Source of the DNA: JANQTF01 sp041741415 | GTDB taxonomy: Bacteria; Bacteroidota; Bacteroidia; J057 | Assembly: GCA_041741415.1 (NCBI GenBank) | Contig: JBGSKC010000021.1 | Span: 186,001 to 250,000, forward strand | DNA length: 64,000 nucleotides | Direction: 5' to 3' | Translations under genes and position numbers: made by a program | The notes under the pieces: generated by a model | What the model saw: the letters and a program-made list of their open reading frames with translations, nothing else | What the model was told of the DNA's origin: nothing | Databases searched by the model: none | Shown: positions 58,547 to 64,000 of the stretch, one piece after another | Position numbering within the stretch: the stretch's first letter is position 1 | How the letters are laid out: each line of letters begins with the position of its first letter

Positions 58547-59962
58547 TCAGGCGTTAACCGGAATTTTGTAGCCAAACAATCCCCGGCTTTTGACGGCCTC
58601 CTCCACTTCTACCGGCACCATCGACTCCCAGCCCGGCTGCCCTGCCCTGATCATCGCCAGCACCTCATCGGAGGTAATGTGCAACAGCTTGGGATCTACT
58701 CCCGCAATGTCTTCGATTTTGTTGGAGGCATGCAAATAGCGAAACAAATGCTGCATTTCGGGTGCCAGCTGGAAATTGACGCAGGTGTAAATTTCGTCGG
58801 TGTAATCGCGCCGGGCCGGATACACATACAGCTTGATGTTGGAGCCGAACAGAATGCCAAACGACTCCAAAATTCCACCCCGCAGGTCGGTGTAGTAGGA
58901 TTCGTCGAAGATCAGCTCCATGTTGTACACACCCAGCACAATGCCGATTTTCTTGCCTCTTGTAAAAGGAAGCAAATAGGAAACAAGCCGGTAATACTCG
59001 GTATAATTAGACACCATGACCCAATGGCCCTGGGAATTGAGAATATCGACCCGGTCGAGGTAGTCTTGCTCGTCAATTTTTCCCTCGGCGGTGAGGGCCC
59101 TCAGGGTGAGTTCTGAGATGGTGATGGTGTTTTTGGGGTCAACGTCGGATTCTTCGAGGAACTGCTTCTCGCCGTGGCGCCGCATGTCGAGGTTGATGTG
59201 AGTAAGCGGACGAAAGCGCCCGCGAAGCACCAGGATATTCTTTTTATACAGTACCTCCGAGGCGTGGACCACCCTGCCATCGGGGCCAAACATGGCGGCA
59301 TCTGTCATGCCATTTTTCACCAGCTTAAGGCTGAGAACGCGGTTGTCCACCCACTCAAAGTTTGGCCCTTCAAGCCGTGCCATGTCCACGGCAATGCGAT
59401 CGTTGCTCAGGCCTTCCATGAGGGTGCTGAGGAGTTGGTCGATGTCGTGGGCGAAATGAAAGCAGGCATAAACGAGGTTCACGCCGATGATGCCGATGGC
59501 TTCCTGCTGCCAGAGGGCTTCTGTGTCTTTCAACACCACGTGGATCTCGGCCATGTTCGGCTCCGAATTGGGCGTGAGCTGAAAGCGCAGCCCGATCCAG
59601 CCGTGACCCTGGTTGGTTTTCCTGAAATTGAGGGCTTCAACGGTGTTGGCGAAAGCAAAAAAGCAGGTGCGGTCTTTGCGCTCTCTCAGCCGCTCATGCA
59701 GCAACGTGTATTCGTGGTCCAGCATGGTGTTGAGGCGCTCCCGGCTCACGTAGCGGCGGGTTTTGCCATAAATCGCGTCGCTGAACTGCATGTCGTAGGC
59801 AGACATGGTCTTGGCAATCGTTCCGGAAGCTCCGCCTGCCTTGAAAAAGTGGTCAGCTACTTCCTGCCCCGCCCCGATCTCCGCGAAGGAGCCATAATAC
59901 AGCGGGTTCAGATTGATTTTCAGGGCTTTTTCCTTGGTCGTAAGCTCTCTCAATGAATCCAT
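58547..59962 (-). CDS. Conserved Bacteroidota protein of unknown function, about 470 residues
   Basis: A 471-residue soluble protein with highly conserved-looking segments: NPLYYGSFAEIGAGQEVADH near the start, GGASGTIAKTMSAYDMQFSD, FANTVEALNFRKTNQGHGW and, in the middle, LVKNGMTDAAMFGPDG. I recall near-identical segments in proteins of the same length across Bacteroidota, under unreliable names such as 'TonB-dependent receptor' or 'nicotinate-nucleotide adenylyltransferase'. Neither name fits: there is no signal peptide, no barrel and no adenylyltransferase motif that I can see. Function is unknown. Confidence 0.7.
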   Translation of the reverse strand: MDSLRELTTKEKALKINLNPLYYGSFAEIGAGQEVADHFFKAGGASGTIAKTMSAYDMQFSDAIYGKTRRYVSRERLNTMLDHEYTLLHERLRERKDRTCFFAFANTVEALNFRKTNQGHGWIGLRFQLTPNSEPNMAEIHVVLKDTEALWQQEAIGIIGVNLVYACFHFAHDIDQLLSTLMEGLSNDRIAVDMARLEGPNFEWVDNRVLSLKLVKNGMTDAAMFGPDGRVVHASEVLYKKNILVLRGRFRPLTHINLDMRRHGEKQFLEESDVDPKNTITISELTLRALTAEGKIDEQDYLDRVDILNSQGHWVMVSNYTEYYRLVSYLLPFTRGKKIGIVLGVYNMELIFDESYYTDLRGGILESFGILFGSNIKLYVYPARRDYTDEIYTCVNFQLAPEMQHLFRYLHASNKIEDIAGVDPKLLHITSDEVLAMIRAGQPGWESMVPVEVEEAVKSRGLFGYKIPVNA

Positions 59963-59998
59963 AGGGAATGGGTGCTGGGATTATGGGAAGCGGTCAGG

Positions 59999-60006
59999 CA
60001 AACATA
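59999..60006 (-). promoter_or_regulatory. Candidate -7 promoter box for the 471-residue gene
   Basis: On the minus strand TATGTTTG is an exact TAnnTTTG match, 37 bases before the ATG at 59962. A possible TTTTG element lies upstream of it, at somewhat long spacing. Confidence 0.45.
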
Positions 60007-60093
60007 CTGAATCCTGATCGAAGGTTCTGTGCAAAAGAAGGATTCGATCTGACAACGAACGATCGGGGCTTTTTTGTAACTTGATCAAAAAAT

Positions 60094-61785
60094 ATGCGCC
60101 ATTTGCCCCTTGTTTCGATACTTGCCAGCCTTTTTCTCTGGTCTTGTCAGTCTGCGCCCCCTCGTACGTTGGTGTTTAATGGAAAGATTTATACCGCCGA
60201 CGAAAGATTTCCCGAGGTGGAAGCCCTGGTTTTGGAAGGGCAGCGAATCCTCTTTGCAGGCTCCCTCGCCGACGCTTCCAGCCTCCTCGATCCCAGCCAA
60301 ACCGACACCCTCGACCTTCGTGGCCATGCCGTTTTTCCCGGCTTTGTCGAGAGCCACGGCCACCTCATGGGCATGGGCAGAATGGCCTATATGCTCGACC
60401 TGAGCAAGGCCCGCAGTTTCGAGGAAATCGTGCAGATGGTGGCCGATACCGCGGCCCGCCGCCCTGCAGGTAGCTGGATCATTGGCAGAGGCTGGCACCA
60501 GGACAAATGGAGCGACCAACCCGAACTCGTTTCCGGGCAACCGGTCCACACCCGCATCAGCGACGTGAGCCCAGGCCACCCCGTGATGCTCGTTCATGCC
60601 AGCGGCCACTCTCTCCTGGCCAATGCCAAAGCCATGGAAATCGCTGATATTCAGTCGGTCAGCACCTTTGGTGACGACGGCGAAATCTACCGCTTCCCCG
60701 ACGGGCGCCCCACCGGCCTGTTTTCCGAAACAGCCCAATCCCTCATCGAACGCAAAGTGCCCCTGCCCTCCGAAGCCGAAGAACAGGCCGCCCTCGAAGC
60801 AGCCATTGCCCAATGCCTGCGCGAAGGCGTGACCACCTTTCAGGATGCAGGGGCCGACAATGCTGAGATCACCCGCTTTCTCCGTTCAGAGCAGGCCGGG
60901 AACATGGCCATCCGCCTCTCCGTGATGCTGCAGGGCAGCGACTCCGCCCTGCTGGAGCAATGGTATGCCCGCGGGCCTCTCCTCGGCGACCACCTCACCG
61001 TGCGGGCCATCAAGCTCTACTCCGACGGCGCGCTGGGCAACCGCGGAGCCTGGCTCCTTGAACCCTACAACGACAGGCCCGGGCACATGGGCAACCCCGT
61101 GATGCCCATCGACAAAATCGCAGCAGTGGCCAAAGCCGGGCTGGAGCATGGCTTCCAGGTGTGTACCCACGCCATCGGCGACCGCGCCAACCGGGAGGTT
61201 CTTGACCGCTATGAGGCGCTTTTTCAGGCATTTCCCGATAAAGCCAAAGACCACCGCTTTCGCATCGAACATGCCCAGCACCTCCACCCCGACGATATTC
61301 CCCGCTTCGGGAAGCTCGGCGTGATCGCCTCCATGCAGGGCGTGCACCTTTCCTCCGACAGGCCCTGGGCCATTGACAGGCTTGGCAGGCTTCGCATCAT
61401 CCAGGGAGCTTACATGTGGAAGGCCCTGCTCGACCGGGGAGCCACCGTGATCAACGGCACCGATGTGCCGGTGGAACCCCTCAACCCCATGGCCTGTTAC
61501 TATTCGCTCGTTACCCGAAAAACCCTCGCCGGAGAGCCTGAGACCGGATTTGAACCCGAGCAGAAACTTTCCCGCATGGAAGCCCTCTTCGCCTACACTG
61601 CAGATGCCGCCTACGGTTCTTTCCGCGAAACCCACACCGGGTCTTTGAGCGAAGGAAAATTTGCCGATTTTGTGGTGCTGTCAAATGATCTCATCACTGC
61701 CGACGAAAAGGAGATCCTGCGCACAGAAGTCCTGCAAACCTGGGTCGATGGCAAACCTGTGTTTGTCTCCGGCCAGTGGAAATGA
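60094..61785 (+). CDS. YtcJ-like amidohydrolase lipoprotein
   Basis: A 563-residue amidohydrolase-superfamily protein with a lipoprotein signal (SLFLWSC, Cys 18). The metal ligands HxH are H88 and H90 (ESHGHLMG). Later ligands are in CTHAIGDRANRE and FRIEHAQHL, with the final Asp in NGTDVPVEP. The FNGKIYTAD start and length match the YtcJ-type group (Amidohydro_3), whose substrates are mostly unknown N-acyl or cyclic amides. The lipid anchor indicates a periplasmic or outer-membrane place. Confidence 0.9.
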   Translation: MRHLPLVSILASLFLWSCQSAPPRTLVFNGKIYTADERFPEVEALVLEGQRILFAGSLADASSLLDPSQTDTLDLRGHAVFPGFVESHGHLMGMGRMAYMLDLSKARSFEEIVQMVADTAARRPAGSWIIGRGWHQDKWSDQPELVSGQPVHTRISDVSPGHPVMLVHASGHSLLANAKAMEIADIQSVSTFGDDGEIYRFPDGRPTGLFSETAQSLIERKVPLPSEAEEQAALEAAIAQCLREGVTTFQDAGADNAEITRFLRSEQAGNMAIRLSVMLQGSDSALLEQWYARGPLLGDHLTVRAIKLYSDGALGNRGAWLLEPYNDRPGHMGNPVMPIDKIAAVAKAGLEHGFQVCTHAIGDRANREVLDRYEALFQAFPDKAKDHRFRIEHAQHLHPDDIPRFGKLGVIASMQGVHLSSDRPWAIDRLGRLRIIQGAYMWKALLDRGATVINGTDVPVEPLNPMACYYSLVTRKTLAGEPETGFEPEQKLSRMEALFAYTADAAYGSFRETHTGSLSEGKFADFVVLSNDLITADEKEILRTEVLQTWVDGKPVFVSGQWK

Positions 61786-61816
61786 AGATCAGTCAAAAAC
61801 CAGTCCCTGGCCGGTT

Positions 61817-61852
61817 TGGAGGCGAGAACCGAGAACCGGGAGCCAGGACCGG
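61817..61852. repeat. GAGAACCGGGAGCC repeat copy
   Basis: GGAGGCGAGAACCGAGAACC followed by GGGAGCCAGGACCGG, between the amidohydrolase and the lipoprotein genes. It is another member of the G/A-rich dispersed repeat seen at 7191, 9419, 17770, 20994 and 29571. Confidence 0.6.
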
Positions 61853-61999
61853 AAAGTTCTTTGTCATGTTCTTTCAGGCTTTCTTTGGAAGTGTCAACTA
61901 AAGCCAGAATGAACACCATTTCATTTGTCAACTTTTTCAGGACGATACCCCCTGGTCCCACTTCCCAATCCTTTGGCCCTACTTTTCACCCAACCAGAC

Positions 62000-62704
62000 A
62001 TGAAATTTCCCATTCGCTTACTCGCCCTGTTTCTTGGTTTTTCCCTCCTGATTTTGCCTGCCTGCCTCACCATTGAAGAGGAAATCTTCTTCAACTCCGA
62101 CGGCAGCGGAACCTATGTCAACAGGGTGGACATGTCGGGGATGATTGACCTGCTGATGATGATGTCGCCGGATTCTGTTCGCGAGCAGATGAGCAGCAAT
62201 CCTGATGCTTTTCTGGATTCCCTGCTGGGATCTCAGGAAATGGGGGCCTCTCTGGCACAAATGACCGACGCCTACAACCAGATGGAAGGCATCAGTGGAG
62301 CGGCACATGAAATCAAAAAGGGCGTGTTGCGCATTCAGTTCAATTTCACCTCGCTCGAAGCCCTCAACCTAGCCAACGAAGGGGTGGAACAAGGGCTCCA
62401 GGGCATGGGGCTTGGTGCGCCGCTGTTTGTCATGAAAAAAGGCCGCCTCACAAGGAATGTGAAGGATACCTCCAGCGCGGAAATCGACCAGATGATGGAG
62501 GATCCCGACATGGAAATGATGAAAATGCTCATGGGCGATGCCACCTACACCACCCGCTATCACTTCCCGGGCCCTGTTAAAAAATACAGCAACCCGGCCG
62601 CCAGCCTTGCCGACGACGGCAGCACCGTGGTGCTGGAAGTCAGGCTGCTTGATCTCATGGACGACCCTTCGCTGCTCACCAACGAGATCCGCTACAAGAA
62701 ATAG
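62000..62704 (+). CDS. Lipoprotein of unknown function
   Basis: A 234-residue lipoprotein (signal with LLILPAC, Cys 22). The mature part begins LTIEEEIFFNSDGSGTYVNRVD, which resembles a small beta domain found in Bacteroidota lipoproteins. A Met-rich helical segment (MSGMIDLLMMMS, and later MMEDPDMEMMKMLMG) follows, and it ends with strands. No catalytic motif is visible. ATG 62000 starts the signal peptide. A strong terminator follows 19 bases after the stop. Confidence 0.75.
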   Translation: MKFPIRLLALFLGFSLLILPACLTIEEEIFFNSDGSGTYVNRVDMSGMIDLLMMMSPDSVREQMSSNPDAFLDSLLGSQEMGASLAQMTDAYNQMEGISGAAHEIKKGVLRIQFNFTSLEALNLANEGVEQGLQGMGLGAPLFVMKKGRLTRNVKDTSSAEIDQMMEDPDMEMMKMLMGDATYTTRYHFPGPVKKYSNPAASLADDGSTVVLEVRLLDLMDDPSLLTNEIRYKK

Positions 62705-62723
62705 TTCTCAGCTCCCGCATTCC

Positions 62724-62762
62724 GCAGGCCAGCCTTCACCGGGCTGGCCTGCGTTTTTTTTG
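62724..62762 (+). terminator. Strong Rho-independent terminator
   Basis: GCAGGCCAGCC (62724-62734) and GGCTGGCCTGC (62742-62752) form a perfect 11-bp stem with a seven-base loop, followed by G and a run of nine T. It terminates the lipoprotein gene and lies just before the end of the convergent S74 gene. Confidence 0.9.
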
Positions 62763-62770
62763 CACAGCCT

Positions 62771-64000
62771 TTACTTGTCGCCCCTCAGTTCCCGGCGCAG
62801 GGCTTCCAACTCCTCCCGGAGCAGGAGCAGTTCCTGTTGCTGGGCGTCGATTTGAGCTTGCTGCTCCTGGATGGCCTTCACCGCCAGAATGCCGAAATCC
62901 CGATAAGCAAGGCCCAGATAGCCATCTTCAGATTGATGGGTGAGTTCAGGGAAAACGGCCACGACCTCCTGCGCCAGGAATCCAAGCGTAAGGTCGCCTT
63001 CGGTCTGGTCGTGGTAGCGGTATCGCAGGGGCCGGAGCTCCATCACCCTGTCCAGCACAGGCTCCAGGGGCGTGAGGTCCGTTTTCAGGCGTGCATCTGA
63101 GGGCTGCACCCAGTTGCCGGTGGCAGCTTCGATGTAGGCGCGGCGCAGGTTGTTTTCGACAAAACTAAAATGAAGGCCCGAGTGCAGCAGTTGCCAGGTA
63201 TCCACTGAGGATCCGTTTTCCTCAAACACAAGCCCGGCCCCGGAAGTCCAGAAGGTGCTCGTTTGCTTCAGGTGCAGGTCTGCATTGGGGTTGGCAGTAA
63301 GGAGTCCGATTTTGTTGTCAGCCCGCAGGGTCATCAAAGCGGGGTTGGAGCCATACCCAATTGTAAACAGGGCTGTATTGGCGCTCACAGAAGGCTTTCC
63401 GCTCAGCAGCCAGGCATTGGAGGTGGCGGTGTTGGCAAAGCGGAGGCGGGCAAAATCGGTTGTATTCGTTTCGGTGAGGTTCAGCTGCGGATCGCTCGTG
63501 CTGCCATCGTGATGAACATCGAGCCGGGCCAGCGGCGAGGTTGTTCCAAGACCCAGGTCGCCGCCGTCGGTGAGGCGCATCCGCTCGGCATTCCCGCTGC
63601 CAAAAATGACCGGCGTTGCTTCGTAATTATAGACATAAGCCGCATTGTTCGTGCCGTAGCCCAGCCAGAAGCCGTCGGAGTTGCTGCCCGCTGTACTGAG
63701 GTTGGTGAAGCGAATGGCGGAAGAGGAATTGGTCGTTTTGTGCAAATGGAGCAGGTCCTGCGGGGTGGTGAGGCCGATGCCTACCTGCCCGCTTGTGTAG
63801 GAGATATTGCTGCCGTTTTCGTCCCAGGGGCTTTGCGGCGGAAAGGCGGGCGCCCACTGGAAGCCGTTGAAGGTGAGCACCTGGTTTTGTGCAGGCACCA
63901 CATTGAGCACGGCCCAGCCCCGGATTTTGGCCACCTGCGGGTTGGGATAGCTCCCGATCAGATCACCCGTGGCTGCCGCCCCGATCAGCAGGTCGTCGGC
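62771..64000 (-). CDS. Tail-spike-like protein with C-terminal S74 intramolecular chaperone domain (5' end cut off)
   Basis: The frame is open from the window edge to the stop at 62771, giving 409 residues of C-terminal sequence. The upstream part has GDLIGSYPNPQVAKIRGW, a phrase common in Bacteroidota fibre proteins, followed by repetitive VGIGLTTPQDLLHLHK and LGLGTTSPLARLDVHH segments. The end is a peptidase S74 chaperone domain: SDARLKTDLTPL (the Ser-Lys pair of the self-cleaving group), LRYRYHDQ, LGFLAQEVVAVFPEL and a terminal coiled coil. It probably trimerises and may be exported; no phage genes accompany it here. Confidence 0.85.
   Translation of the reverse strand, partial: ADDLLIGAAATGDLIGSYPNPQVAKIRGWAVLNVVPAQNQVLTFNGFQWAPAFPPQSPWDENGSNISYTSGQVGIGLTTPQDLLHLHKTTNSSSAIRFTNLSTAGSNSDGFWLGYGTNNAAYVYNYEATPVIFGSGNAERMRLTDGGDLGLGTTSPLARLDVHHDGSTSDPQLNLTETNTTDFARLRFANTATSNAWLLSGKPSVSANTALFTIGYGSNPALMTLRADNKIGLLTANPNADLHLKQTSTFWTSGAGLVFEENGSSVDTWQLLHSGLHFSFVENNLRRAYIEAATGNWVQPSDARLKTDLTPLEPVLDRVMELRPLRYRYHDQTEGDLTLGFLAQEVVAVFPELTHQSEDGYLGLAYRDFGILAVKAIQEQQAQIDAQQQELLLLREELEALRRELRGDK

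Overview
The window reads as a chromosomal segment of a Bacteroidota bacterium, most likely from the Saprospiria/Lewinella-like part of the phylum. The evidence is a SusC/SusD pair, a large secreted protein with SprB-type repeats and a type IX secretion C-terminal domain, a DUF4476 protein, a signal peptidase I fused to an N-terminal membrane domain, TAnnTTTG-type promoter boxes, weak Shine-Dalgarno sites and many lipoproteins. Base composition is GC-rich by eye, apart from an AT-rich gene at 44.3-45.0 kb and the moderately AT-rich MNT/HEPN pair at 3.8-4.5 kb. I saw no rRNA, tRNA, CRISPR array, transposase or integrase.

Layout. 0-4.5 kb: a toxin-antitoxin cluster (ParE/RelE-like pair, VapBC-like pair, MNT/HEPN pair) interleaved with a kinase-like orphan and a DinB/YfiT protein. 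A VapBC-bearing segment is bracketed by two copies of the 3' end of the kinase-like gene. 4.5-14.3 kb: a Rof-like protein, a VTE5/VTE6-type membrane fusion, exported proteins, a vanadium-haloperoxidase-like lipoprotein with an outer-membrane partner, DUF1295 and DUF2064 proteins, and long repeat-rich intergenic stretches. 14.4-20.5 kb: SusC, SusD, a terminator and a sugar-nucleotide epimerase. 20.5-33.1 kb: a tandem intergenic repeat, signal peptidase I, nicotinamidase, a hybrid histidine kinase, an orphan NuoN, an ABC exporter, CorA, a sigma-54 response regulator and MoxR. 33.5-42.2 kb: a ligase-associated exonuclease, CysQ, a DegT aminotransferase, a DUF1800/DUF1501 pair, a sulfotransferase-like protein, a DUF4476 protein and an EI24 protein. 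42.2-47.7 kb: an iron or cobalamin uptake pair (permease plus binding lipoprotein), the AT-rich putative conflict-type membrane protein, and a glucan phosphorylase. 47.8-57 kb: the large T9SS-secreted Omp28-like protein, a glycosyltransferase, an SPFH/SHOCT protein, an overlapping three-gene cassette (MBL hydrolase, OleD-like reductase, alpha/beta hydrolase), a GNAT enzyme and CutA. 57-64 kb: PdxH, DUF202, DUF952, a conserved 471-residue unknown, an amidohydrolase, a lipoprotein and a truncated S74 tail-spike-like protein.

Most genes are short transcription units of housekeeping or cell-envelope character. The accessory signal is concentrated in the left toxin-antitoxin cluster and in the AT-rich gene at 44.3 kb. 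That gene appears to combine an effector-associated-like domain, one membrane segment and a ubiquitin-like beta-grasp domain; it is my best candidate for an undescribed system component. Intergenic DNA carries several families of hairpin and low-complexity repeats, some of which reach into coding sequence.
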